In this document: positions 52,001 to 63,041 of the stretch, piece after piece
Layout: each line of letters opens with the position of its first letter
How positions within the stretch are numbered: the stretch's first letter is position 1
Assembly (NCBI RefSeq): GCF_047496725.1
Contig: NC_132982.1
Coordinates: 4,247,501 to 4,311,500 of the forward strand
Length of the DNA: 64,000 nucleotides
Reading direction: 5' to 3'
From: Anoplolepis gracilipes
Lineage: Eukaryota; Arthropoda; Insecta; Hymenoptera; Formicidae
The notes under the pieces: model-generated
The model's input: the letters and a program-made list of their open reading frames with translations, nothing else
What the model was told of the DNA's origin: nothing
Databases searched by the model: none
Made by a program: the position numbers and the translations under genes

Positions 52001-52609
52001 AAATAAAAAAATTTCTCGGAATGCCAAGTTCTCACTTTGTCCGAGACTTTTTTTAACATTTCTTATCAGATTGAAGCGCTTGAAAGTTTTACAATAATTC
52101 CACAAAAAGGTCTAAAACGTAAAAATTATTAGAATATAATTATGAATATATATTACTATTAAAATATATTTATTAAACAAAATGGATCAATGTGGCATAT
52201 TAATTTGATTAATAAAATTGTTGAATTAATAAAATAAATTTCAACTACGATAATGTTGTTGATTCAACATTATTTTTTTCCAGTATACGAATATTATATA
52301 CCAGTATTATGTTTTATTGAAGTAATATATTGTAATTACTCAAATATTTTGATGCACAAATAAATACATAATTTATCATCTTTATAGTATATATGTACAA
52401 TTTATTATTAATGAGCGAAGATGCGAACGTTTCATCTCGATACTTATACCTGATGTTTATACTTATATTTGATGTTTCAGGGGGACAATCTAATTTATTT
52501 AATTTATTCTATCTAATAATTTTTACATATAAAATTTTTTGTAAAAACTATTGAAGCGCTTAAAATATCTGAAATACTAAAAAAAATCATTGATTGACAA
52601 AGTAAAATA
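49031..52609. other. AT-rich non-coding stretch
   Basis: Apart from a CT/TA microsatellite (51441-51486) and a moderately GC stretch at 49500-49680, I see no structured feature, exon or long ORF with protein-like composition. Confidence 0.5.
51441..51486. repeat. (CT)n(TA)n microsatellite
   Basis: About eight CT units, then TA units. Confidence 0.85.
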
Positions 52610-52755
52610 CAGGGTGAAAATTGGCGTCTCAGTTTGTTCCGATTTTCCTTTAAAACTATTTATTTAATCTATCAAGAACTTTAAAACTACTTTATGGAAA
52701 ATAAAGCCAGAAGTTTGAACAATTAATGAATTTCCATGAAATGAGACGCCAGTTT
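52610..52755. mobile_element. Short fold-back element with TGAAA(A)YTGGCGTCTCA ends
   Basis: The left end reads CAGGGTGAAAATTGGCGTCTCA. The right end (near 52737-52757), on the complement, reads TGAAACTGGCGTCTCA. About 16 of 17 positions of the inner terminal repeat match, allowing one gap, across a roughly 145-bp AT-rich interior. The CAGGGTG start resembles that of the 12.93 kb element, but the right end lacks it, so the boundaries are uncertain. Confidence 0.4.
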
Positions 52756-55700
52756 CATACAAAACTAAACGATGCGTCTTTCAAACGCGATTATTCATTG
52801 CACCTCTCACGAAAGGGACGTTATTTTGCGCACTTATTACTTTCCGACGAGAGTGCAACATCGCTCACCTCCTACTCGTTTTCCTACGGATCCACGTCCA
52901 ATTCCAACCAGGCGATCTGTCTTCCCTATCAGAAAGCTCGCTAAGGCAACAGGCAACACGTGTAGAACGTTGGAGATCAGCTTTCGATGGAATAATAAAT
53001 CGTCCATGAATCAAGAATAATCTCATCGTGGATAGACTACTCCGCGATGGAGAACAATTAGTTCTCCGGTGTCCAATATATGTCGTGTTACTGTAACACG
53101 CAGCGCAGTACGGAATTTATTTGACCCTTTATAAGAGAAAGCGAGAAACTTGTAAATAAAAAACTGTTTCAAGAAAGTTCGATAAACTTATTTATTTTCT
53201 ATTCGTCTATTGAAAAAAATTTCTATAACATATATCTTTTAACAGAGATTAAATAAATTCTATTTTAAACAATAGACACACAATATTATTAAAATATTAT
53301 ATTGCTAACTTTAATTTTATATAATAATAATGACGCAAATATTATTTTCTCAACAAAATTTGTCAACACGTCGTTCCAGAGTATTTTTATCATGTTTTTA
53401 ATAAAAGAATTAATGCAAATTTTTTTGTTATATGTAAAACTTTATTTATGTATATCTACTATATTTGTAGGTGTAAGATTTTCACAGTATTTAATTAAGC
53501 TAAGTATAAAATTACTAAAATATAGCACTTTAATATTTATAGATTTTACACATCCAAAAATTTTCAAACTGCATTTTCTACTCGTCTCTCACAAAGCACA
53601 GTACCTACGATTCTCGCAAATGCGATTATTCTTCGACTATGAAGAACGGGCTCTAAATCATATAATCCATCGGCAAGATCAGAGGAGAAACAGTAACGTC
53701 CACGAACGATCTCAGCCCAGAGAAAGATCGACCCTCGAACGCGAGTGGTTGGTCGGCGCGCGTGGCCAGGGCCCCTCTTATTACTCCGCCAGGCTGTCTC
53801 CCCTGTCGTAAAAGTCGGTTGTATGTATGTATGTAAGTGCCGCGTGTATACGCGATGAGAGTCGGTACGTTGATGCCGGGGTATCGTGGGTGTCGGTCCC
53901 ACGCGTCTAGGTGGGGCCCGTACTCCCGGGCCCCGGATCAACTCGTGCGCGCACATCTCTCTTTTCCTCCTCTCGATTTCTCTCGCTTAGCACTCTTCCC
54001 ACTTCGTCTTTTCTCCCGCCCCTTCATTTCCGTATCTCTCCGTCTCTCATTTTTCTCCCTTCCCTTTCCGTCCGTCTCTCTTTCTCTCTATCTGCCTCTG
54101 TCCCTCTCGTCTTTCTCATCTCCCGCGGACCTCGGTCATTACATATATGGAAGGTGGAGGTACAGTCTACCAAACGCGACCCAAACGAGTCTCCGTGATG
54201 CCCGTCCTCGTGAGCTCATGAGAAAAACATTCTACGTGACTCGCTTTGTCGGAGATACGATGGCCTGCTAGAGATGACTCGATGCGCGAGATGCCAGAAA
54301 TAATGCACCATCTGTGTCGTCGATTTTAGATACTTCCCCCTCGTGTATTATTTGTGACAGAATGATGTAATTTTATTTTTAGCAAACTAACTCACCGACT
54401 CATGAAAATTGTCATTTATTTCTATTTTTATATGACTTGTTTTTATGAACATATATATTTAACTTTCTATATACATATACAAGAAAAGACATAACACCAT
54501 TTTCAAACATCTGAATTAAATTTTAAAACAAGTGGATAGAATAGAATTTTTAAAAATCAAAATAAAAATTCTTGCATTAATTGTGATTATCTTTTGAAAA
54601 CTAAATTTTCATTTTAATATAAAAAATAGAATATATAATTATTCTTCTATAAGAATCGAATTAAACTTTGCTTTTTTCCTAAACAACGCGCAACAACTCA
54701 ATAAAATTGAATTAAAATTCTGACCGATATTTCTTCTTTCGTTTCTCAAAGGATGTTTCATTATAATTTAAAACTCTATAGTGATTCTGCGCAAAACTGC
54801 GAACTCTTCGCATACGAAGCGCAAGAGCGTACGAAGCAATCGCGGTGCGATATGATACTCGTGAGAGAAGCGCACAATCTCGCAACGCTAGACACAGCCT
54901 GTTACAGGATCAGACAGTCATCTCAACGATCATGAATCCGTCGGGCAAGATCGAATCGCGAGACACCAGACACGATCATTAGTTACGGCGCAATCGATAC
55001 TAAGGAAAGAAGCGTACCTAATAATCTACATCATAATAAAAAAAGATTTTTGCAAAAAGGATCATATTGTGCGGGCTTAACTCATCGCGCGAGAAAACAT
55101 ACTCTGATGCTTCTCTACTAAACACCATTCCACTGTTATTGAGCCTCAAAATCGTCTCAGTCGCTCGTGTATACGTACAGCATTGTGACAGAATTCTGTA
55201 TATATTTCAAGTAAAATTAAAGCATAATTGAGAAAAAATTAAATGATTAAAACCCTCGATATTTTAGGTATTTATATTTAAATTCAATTTATGGGTCGAT
55301 TTTTAATTTAATAGATATGCTTGTGTAAGTCAGAATTAATTTATGGATTCCAAAAGAAAGATTTAATGTAAGCTGAGAATATAATAATGAATTATAATTT
55401 TATATATTTATATGTATATATATGTATATACTTCAGCTTCCATGCATACATGATTCATTTGAATGGTATAAAAATTCCTCGTGTCATGTTAAAAACAACT
55501 CACGGGGAATTTATATCTATATCTTTTCCTGAACTGATAAATCGGTATTTAGAGATTTAAAAATATATATAAGCGTTCGACGACAGCTCGAGTAATGTGA
55601 AAGCTCCCTTCCACGTAAAGTGGTACATTTTTTTCTTTTTTAAGCGAAACTCGACTTTGTCCATCGGGGTGTACGAGCGTAAACGTATGCAGATTGCCGG

Positions 55701-55764
55701 CTGGCGTCGTGTCCCCAAACTTCGCGCGCGAGATTATACACTTCGGGAGACGAGATTCCAGGGC

Positions 55765-55766
<2 letters not shown>

Positions 55767-55803
<37 letters not shown>
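55767..55803. repeat. Poly-A run of 37
   Basis: An uninterrupted adenine run, followed by a purine-rich stretch. No recognisable retroposed sequence precedes it. Confidence 0.9.
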
Positions 55804-55804
<1 letters not shown>

Positions 55805-58215
55805 AGAAAGAAGGGAAAAGAAGGAGAAGGAAAGAGAGGACAGGATCTCGTGCGGCTAAAGCGGCACAACCGATATTAATAACGCGACATGTGTATCGGG
55901 ATCCTTGGAACTTGGATGCTTCCGCGGGCAGCTCCCACCTCCGCCTTTCTCTTCCTACCTGAATGCATTTTATTATGTTCGCCGCGAGCGTAAAGGAGAA
56001 AGGCGGTTCCACGAGATTACACGGGAGAAGGGGGAAAATAAGGCGACGAGTCACTTAAAAATTTAATTAACGGTTCACCTGTAATTTAGCGCGCGGACTC
56101 ACGGGAGCCGTGTCGATAACTAGGCTGACGTAACTCATATCGATTAGTCGCAGTGTATGTCAATTAATGGCAGCCATGAGATTTAATAGTTGCAAATACT
56201 AGAGACATGCTCTCTCATTTCGAAAGCAATCATGAAAGTCTACATTTCTGAGAGTAATATCAAATATTAAAATCTGTTGTTATACATTTAAGAAAAAGCA
56301 ACAATTTCTCTCTCTCTCTCTCTTATTAAGTTTTACAAAATCTCAACTTTTCTATCGAGAAAATTAAAAGTAGTAAATGATATAAAAGCATATAATTCCA
56401 ACACGACTTCATTAATAATACAAGAAGCATTGACGATTAGCGGTCTTACATTACGTGCGTTTGATTAAATACATTTGTTAACTTCTATTGAATTCTTTAT
56501 AATAATTTATGTTTTACACACACAATTATCTCCCGTATATAATTACGCCGATCGATCCTACGGTCGTTTACATGTTTTTCTACTCATTTTTTTTTCTGTC
56601 TACGAACTTAATAAATATCGAATGCGAGAGATGGATAAGATGGATAACCACCTATTAGCCGATTAAGCCAAGCGCGCGGATGGAAAAAAATGCTACAGAG
56701 AAACGTGGATACAATGAGGAAAGAGGGATAAAGTAAGTGGCGGCGAGAAAGGGTGTGTGAAAGATTGGAAAGGCCGTGCTTAGAGAGAGAAGCAAGGAGT
56801 AAAGCTTACCTTTTATTATTGATAGTTACACGACCGCGAGGCCAACGGGCATGTACGAAATTAATTTCATACACGACGAGAGTCCCAATATATTCGACGC
56901 GAATAGTGCATAAATCAACGATCGAATGCATTAGCTTCCAAAGGGCCACGCGATTATAACGTTTAAAGACACGCGTGCATTTTGGCGCGCGTGTAGCGAG
57001 AAGTGAGAGAGAAGTCGTCGGAGAAAAAAAATAGAAAGAGAGAAAAAAAAGAAGAAGCGAGGACGATATGCGCGAGGTTAACGAGATAAAGAAAGACGGA
57101 ACGGAACGCGCGCCCACGCGTGCGAATTAAAGGACCTCGGATAAGGCGAAGAGCGACGACGAAGTAAAAGAGGACGGAAGAATGGGAGGAAAAAAAAAAT
57201 ATATATATATATATATAAGAGAATTTGGAGGAAAAAGAACGCGGCAGGACCGCCACACACGTGCAAAACTGAAAACCGTGGAAACGCGTGGGAGGAACGC
57301 CAGGCGACCGTATATGAAATTGACGACCGCGGAATGTCGTGGCGCCACTTCGACGTGTCCCCTTCCCCCCCCCCCCGGCCTCCTTCTCCTTCTCCTTCTC
57401 CTCGCGCGAAATTAATGCGAATTTGCATATAATGTTCCGACGGCGCGTAAATTACGTCGAACAACTTGGAATGGCGCAAAAGGAAATGCAAGAGAAAATA
57501 TAAACATATATAAAACAATCGAAATATTTTTATGCGTTTAAATAAATACAGCTCGTAGATGTAGAAAATGTAAGGTAATTTTGCACGATGGTCTTTCGTA
57601 CACATAATTATACTTTTATATTATTATTTTACTATATACATTATACATATATATTATTTTACTACAATCAAAAGTTAATAACTGATAAAAAGAAAATCAA
57701 TAAAATAATTTATACATTTAATAATCGCGTTGCGATTATTAAGCTCTTAATTATTTCCTTTTTGTTTTTAGTAATTGTACTTTTAGTAATTGTATTACGA
57801 ATATTTTTTTAATAATCTATTTAATGGCTACTTCAAAATTAAATCGTTTCTTTTTTCTGCGCGATATGTATTTACAATTGAGCTAAATATAAAATAAGAA
57901 AGAATAAAATAATATAAAATTTAAAAGAATTAGACGGTGAGATTTCAGAAAATCATTTGTCCACGTCATCTGAAAATAGTCTCGTGTAATTATCTAGCGG
58001 AAGGAGAGAGAGGGCAGTAATGTATGTATGTGCATTACCGTACTCCGCATTATCCTCGAATGCGGATCGAATAATCCGCGATAGTCATACGACATGATTT
58101 ACAGGACAGATTATTGCCTCCGGGAATCGTATTTCTGCCAGAATCCTACCTTTACATGGGACGCCTATACCTTCGACATTTGATAATTATATGCTAATTA
58201 AATTCGCACGCATCA

Positions 58216-58240
58216 CACTCGCGTCGCGTCGCGTCGCGTA
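58216..58240. repeat. (GCGTC)n pentanucleotide repeat
   Basis: CGCGTCGCGTCGCGTCGCGTAG: about four units. Confidence 0.7.
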
Positions 58241-58493
58241 GCATAACAGTAAATTATACTTCGGCTCGTGGAATAACGTCTCTTTCTCAACATACTCAAA
58301 TTTCATAACGCATCTATATATATAAGTCTACTAAATTAGAGCTTAGTATACTATATATAGCTAACTTTTTGTCTATATATATTTTATTAATCATCAATTT
58401 TATATTTGTTTTATTTGTAACTGTATACATTATGCCTGTCTGTGTATACATTCAATTTATTATTCAAACACACAAGAATTTTATTCTTCTTAG

Positions 58494-58684
58494 AATTCAA
58501 CCCGATCATTAAGAACGACGAAATTTATTGGCGCATTGCACTCTCGCAATTATGAGCAGAAACGATATGACGGGTCTGAAAACCATTCGACATTCGCCGA
58601 AATCGCGGCAACGGTTGAAACAGGATCTGGATCTTTATCGGTATAGTTTTTACGAGGAATATGCGCCCCAAGATTCTGGCAACG
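58494..58684 (+). CDS. Candidate first coding exon of an unidentified plus-strand gene
   Basis: A plausible acceptor (TTTTATTCTTCTTAG, AG at 58492-58493) is followed by a short leader, an ATG at 58552 and 44 codons that run into AACG|GTAAGT, a perfect donor at 58684/58685, phase 1. The coding part is therefore 58552-58684. The peptide is non-repetitive and polar: MSRNDMTGLKTIRHSPKSRQ, then RLKQDLDLYRYSFYEEYAPQ and DSGN. It has no signal peptide, so the protein probably starts in the cytoplasm, as expected for an intracellular protein or the N-terminal tail of a channel or scaffold. I do not recognise the family, and the downstream exons would lie to the right, possibly outside the window. Confidence 0.5.
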
Positions 58685-60308
58685 GTAAGTATTGTCGACG
58701 TCCTTCTCCCGGGATCAGTTTACAAATCATCCGCCTAAAAACTTCTTTTTGAGATCTTCAAAAAGCGTCGCCGAAATTATCGTAACTTGATCAGTTTGCG
58801 TAAATTAAATTTATGAACTGTTTCATATAAGTAAAAAATTTATCAAGTATTATATACGTATGTATATTAAAAATTATATTTATCTATCTTTGAAAGTATA
58901 AAAAAACAGAAAGCACTTTCCACATTTTTTTCGAGCATACATTTAAATTATTAGAGCATTTAAAATGACAAAAACAAAGATTTATTTGATACTAGCTCGA
59001 ATACTAAAATATAATTAAAAAATAGTACAAGTTTAAATAAAAATAAATTAACTAAATAAGTTTATGATACAAAATCGAAATAAAGTAAAATAATTATAAA
59101 ATTCACAGGTTTATAATGTTATGCGATTAAGTGTGCAATATGATCGACTTATCAATTAATTACGTAGAACGTGGTACATAACGTCTCATCGGGCGAAATT
59201 CCTGAGGAATTCTTTGACGGCAGGTTGGCGTGCACATCGTCCTCCCACCGCCAATTATACCGTGACTAATGCCCCATGGCCGCGGGCACCCCTCTTTCGA
59301 AATTCATCAAAATAAAATCAGTAGACCACCGAGGAGATAATTCATCGGCCGCGCGAGTCTCTTTCAGGCTGGCTAGCTAGACTGGAATTTTTACGGTACC
59401 GAATGCGCGGGATAAGGGTGGTACGAAAATTAGGACCCGCACTTATCTGTAAAATGCGTGACTTATGCGCATACGAAATTGACATGGGTTTGGACAATTC
59501 GCGAAATTAATTACGTACCTTTGCTGACTTCTTGCTCATTATTTTCGCTTAGGTTTTGTTTATTGATTTTCATAACAGAAAATAAATAATTTAAATCTTT
59601 ACAAGATGAGTGTTCAGTTTTTCTAGGAATATATAAAACTATATGACTATATAAAATATTTTTTAAATATTTTAAATTTTGATAATTTAAATCTTGATTT
59701 TTCTCAAAATTTTAATTTTAAAAATTATAATACTGTAATATATTCAATGCGATAACAAACAAATAATTCAGAGTGTGCCCAAAATTATCACGTTTATAAT
59801 TTTTTGTTTGCTTGTTTCATCGAAAGATAAGTATTCCTTGTCGTTAAATTCAAGTCAATGATTATTCAAGCTTATTAAATTAATTGCCAATTAGGAATCC
59901 TCGGATTTCTTTGATATATGAACCAAATTCCATGGCTGAGGGTCGATGTTGACGATAACATAAAGGTTCGATGTTCGTATCAAAAGTGTTTACGGTTTAT
60001 AAAATTATAATGGACAAAAATAATATATAACCGGATAAAAGGAAAGGAATATTACTTATAGCTGAAACAACCGTCAAGAACAATCACAATGGCTCTAACA
60101 TCAATTAATTTTTTAATTGGTACGTAACAACGTGATGAGAAAGAAAACTTCAATTTTTCAATATCAAATTAAGCTGCGTTGATTCATTCAATTGAAAACT
60201 CTTTACTAAATTCTTCTACTTTGAATATTTCTATATTTTTTTCTCAATTTTTCCATTCTTTTTTTCGATTTTCGTTTCTCGATTATCAATTTTACATTCT
60301 TGGGTTTT
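58685..60308. other. AT-rich non-coding stretch, possibly intron of the 58.5 kb gene
   Basis: This begins with the GTAAGT donor. 59150-59520 is moderately GC-rich and the rest is AT-rich. No further exon was recognised. Confidence 0.45.
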
Positions 60309-60446
60309 GATTCTTCATTTTCCAACTTTGATATGCGCTAGCGATATATATATGATTAATATAATAATAGATTAATCGTATATATATCGCTAGCTGATAT
60401 CAAAGGTTGGATTAATAGATTAATAATCGTATATATATATATATAT

Positions 60447-60483
<37 letters not shown>

Positions 60484-60532
60484 TATATATATATATATCA
60501 TTACCGCATATCAAAGTTAGAAAATGAAGAAT
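60309..60532. repeat. Nested inverted repeats around TA/GATA simple sequence
   Basis: The outer arms are ATTCTTCATTTTCCAACTTTG at 60310-60330, continuing ATATGCG, and its near-complement at 60506-60532. An inner partner (CGATATATATACGAT-type, CTAGC, TTTGATAT) at 60375-60410 also pairs with the left arm. The middle is (TA)n interrupted by GAGA (60431-60498). The structure suggests a fold-back element invaded or expanded by simple repeats. Confidence 0.6.
60431..60498. repeat. (TA)n microsatellite with GAGA interruptions
   Basis: Long TA blocks separated by TAGAGA at two points. Lies within the nested inverted repeats. Confidence 0.85.
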
Positions 60533-60882
60533 TGGAAGATGAAATTTTGATCGTTTACTTCGATATTGTTTTATCACTTAGACTTTTATCATTTAAAAGT
60601 GATAATAACAAAACATATAAAACAATCAAAAAATTATCAAGTTCCGAAAAAAACATGCAACGGTTGCACTTAATGAAATAATAATGACGCGGTGTCGCTC
60701 GTTTTTTACAAATTGTGACGGGCATACGAAATACATACAATAATTTTCTTGCTAATTATGAAATAGTGATATGACTTTACAGCGCGCATACAAGCATTAT
60801 AACACTCCGAAAAACACGAAGCCAATTATACGCAGTCCGGCGAAAAAGGACACACGCCCTCTCGTAAAGCACTCTCATTTTC

Positions 60883-60884
<2 letters not shown>

Positions 60885-60916
<32 letters not shown>
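60885..60916. repeat. (GT)n microsatellite
   Basis: About 15 GT units. Confidence 0.9.
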
Positions 60917-60921
<5 letters not shown>

Positions 60922-61036
60922 ATGTCGAGAAACAATGAGCAAAAATCAACCTTCGGTTACAAGTCTCGGACTTCTATGTAAAATTATGCAACTTATGCAA
61001 TCGCGTAATTATACAAAGTAAAGCGACGGTGATTTG

Positions 61037-61094
61037 TTAATGACAGTGGCCATCACGAATACGGCACAAAAATCTATTTTTACACTGTCATTAA
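61037..61094. repeat. Perfect 12-nt inverted repeat with a 34-nt loop
   Basis: TTAATGACAGTG (61037-61048) is complemented exactly by CACTGTCATTAA (61083-61094). This is a weak structural feature with no gene context. Confidence 0.4.
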
Positions 61095-62252
61095 TAATGA
61101 TGAAAAATATATATTTAAGAACGGTACATTCGTGTAAACATCAAAATGCCCTTTTTATCACGAGCAAAAAATGTTCCGTAATTCTTAAATACATTGGCAG
61201 ATGCTGCTTTTAAATCTTGCGATAATTCGTAAGTTCCTAAGTAAGTTCATATATTATTTAATGGAAGATTGTATAAAATTGAAATTCTCTTGTCCTTGAT
61301 ATCTAAGAAATTAATTTTCATATCAAGGCTTCATATTTTCAGGTCGTGGAGCATTTTTTGAATAATTATAAAATTATTAATATATATAATTTCTAAAAGA
61401 AAATTTGACATGTGATAAAAATATTTTAAAAAATTGTAAGCACTAAATAACAATAAGTATAAAATTTACTTGTTATGTGACTCAAATAATCTTTATAAAT
61501 TATATAAAAATTAAGTATATCTGTTATAATCTCCCATATGCAACGCGACTGCTGAAAGATTGAAACATCAACCTCGACATACAGGATATCCCGAGCATCA
61601 GGCACTTTCTCTTTTTACATAAACTCTTTCTCGTGAGTGATAATATTCGACATTAAAATAACGTGTTGATAAAAACCTCGCGATGACATAATATGATATG
61701 TCCGCGCTCCCGCGGCTTCGTACTCTGAGGAACATATGCTTACAGGGAGAACTCGCAATTTCGGTGACGCAGGGCCATTAACATTGTTACGCGGGTGGCG
61801 GCGATGTCGAGCACATGAACCGTAAGAACGCTTGACTTTAATTTTAATTTAAAATCGTTGCGTCCGACGGCGAGGACCACCTACGATCAGTATGGAGGTC
61901 TGTCTCACTTCCAGAGTAGAGGCTCAACTGTCGGGATGGTGCGCGGTTCAGTGAGATTTTGTTCGAGTCCGACGAAAAGGCCCGAGCCAATATCGAAGCG
62001 AACAATCAAAATATCATCTAATTATTCCAATTTAACACTTAATTAGCAACGATTTTTCCAGGGGTTAGTGTCTGACTGTTTCTCTCGCTATTGGGGTGAG
62101 TGATTTAACTAGATATAAAAAGGCAAACTCTCTTCAATGAGATAAATTTAATTGGAATGAAATGCAAAACTGACTACTTATTAGTATGTATTTTTGCCGA
62201 GATTATTAGTAAAACAGATTTCATAAATAATAAAGTAAGCTAATTAAAAGAT

Positions 62253-62255
<3 letters not shown>

Positions 62256-62287
<32 letters not shown>
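62256..62287. repeat. (TA)n microsatellite
   Basis: About 15 TA units after CACA. Confidence 0.9.
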
Positions 62288-62289
<2 letters not shown>

Positions 62290-62337
62290 ATAATTTGAAA
62301 AGACTTTTTCTTGATCAGAAATATTTTTAAAAAAATC

Positions 62338-62343
62338 TTTATT
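62338..62343 (-). terminator. Polyadenylation signal AATAAA for the minus-strand terminal exon
   Basis: AATAAA on the minus strand (TTTATT on the plus strand) lies about 123 nt after the TAG at 62466-62468. This spacing is ordinary for a short insect 3' UTR. In AT-rich DNA such hexamers are common, so it supports the exon only in combination with the acceptor and stop. Confidence 0.4.
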
Positions 62344-62465
62344 AATAAAGTTCAGCGAACTCAGAAAGAGTCCATAAAGCTCTATATATAAATTTTATAA
62401 TAGTCTATTATTAGCTAGTGACATAAAATAATTTATCCGCGTTTAATCGCGTTCGCAAGCCACCA

Positions 62466-62581
62466 CTAGCTTTGCCACGAGCCGAGAATCTCCAGGTAGC
62501 GGCGCACTCGACTCGGAGGCGGATGGCCATTGTTGAGACCTCCCACTGGGTCCCGCGACTCCTTGTCATCGCTCACATCGT
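62466..62581 (-). CDS. Candidate terminal coding exon of an unidentified minus-strand gene
   Basis: On the minus strand a pyrimidine tract TGTGACTGTTTCTTCACCGCAG ends in AG (62582-62583), a strong acceptor. The exon then reads 2 nt completing a codon (phase 1 intron), followed by 37 codons and TAG (62466-62468). The peptide is DVSDDKESRDPVGGLNNGHP followed by PPSRVRRYLEILGSWQS: a polar acidic start, a PPP turn and a short amphipathic helix-like end. An AATAAA lies 123 nt downstream. Acceptor, stop and polyadenylation signal together make this more convincing than a lone ORF. The upstream exons would lie to the right, beyond or near the window edge. I do not recognise the family. Confidence 0.5.
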
Positions 62582-62978
62582 CTGCGGTGAAGAAACAGTC
62601 ACAACACAACCGCAAGGGAGTGACGGGGAAACTCGTAATTACTTTGTCGTAAATGCACATCCACGGCTAGTAAAATGGCTAACTTCCTCTTCTGTATTCG
62701 AGGCTTCCCTCGATATAACAATACTTAGATAGCAATTAAATGGCACATCGTGTCTCAGAAAAATGTAAAGTACAATGCTAACTTTGTCCAAATCAATCGA
62801 AAAGTTTTTGTGAAAAATTATCGTATAAACTATCAATTCTCAAAATTAGAAAATTGTAGCTAGACACATTTCACGCTAATATCTAGGTATATTATACTTC
62901 TGTCATTTTATCTCAACTTTTGTAAAATTAGTTTCATCATTATTATTTATTTTTAAATGAAATGTCTGTCAAATGAAG

Positions 62979-63041
62979 CTCTTAATAATAGATTATGAAC
63001 TCTTAATAATAAATTGTGAACTCTTAATAATAAATTGAATA
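62979..63041. repeat. Three-copy 21-bp tandem repeat
   Basis: Units of CTCTTAATAATAAATTGTGAA start at 62979, 63000 and 63021 with one to three differences each. A short minisatellite in AT-rich DNA. Confidence 0.75.

Larger units (their letters stand above)
52760..58493. other. Non-coding stretch with a large GC/pyrimidine-rich island
   Basis: 53600-54280 is GC-rich with a long pyrimidine tract on the plus strand (53955-54120), and 56950-57430 is purine/GC-rich with C and A runs (55767-55803 A37; 57187-57216; 57365-57375 C11). Long ORFs (53302-53811, 53564-53956, 53837-54271, 55597-55962, 57078-57605) derive from simple sequence or overlap on both strands. The remainder is AT-rich and shows nothing I can assign. 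Confidence 0.45.
60533..62337. other. Mostly AT-rich non-coding stretch
   Basis: This contains a GT microsatellite (60885-60916), the small inverted repeat at 61037-61094, a GC-richer patch at 61680-62000 and a TA repeat (62256-62287). No exon was recognised. Confidence 0.45.

Noticed and set aside
53302..54271. Long ORFs of 130-169 codons on both strands
   Set aside because: The first half of the plus ORF is AT-rich non-coding-like peptide. The GC/pyrimidine-rich island makes all frames open, and opposite-strand ORFs overlap.
55597..57605. ORFs of 100-175 codons
   Set aside because: They read through the poly-A run, purine tracts and TA repeats. The peptides are lysine, phenylalanine or glycine/glutamate homopolymers.
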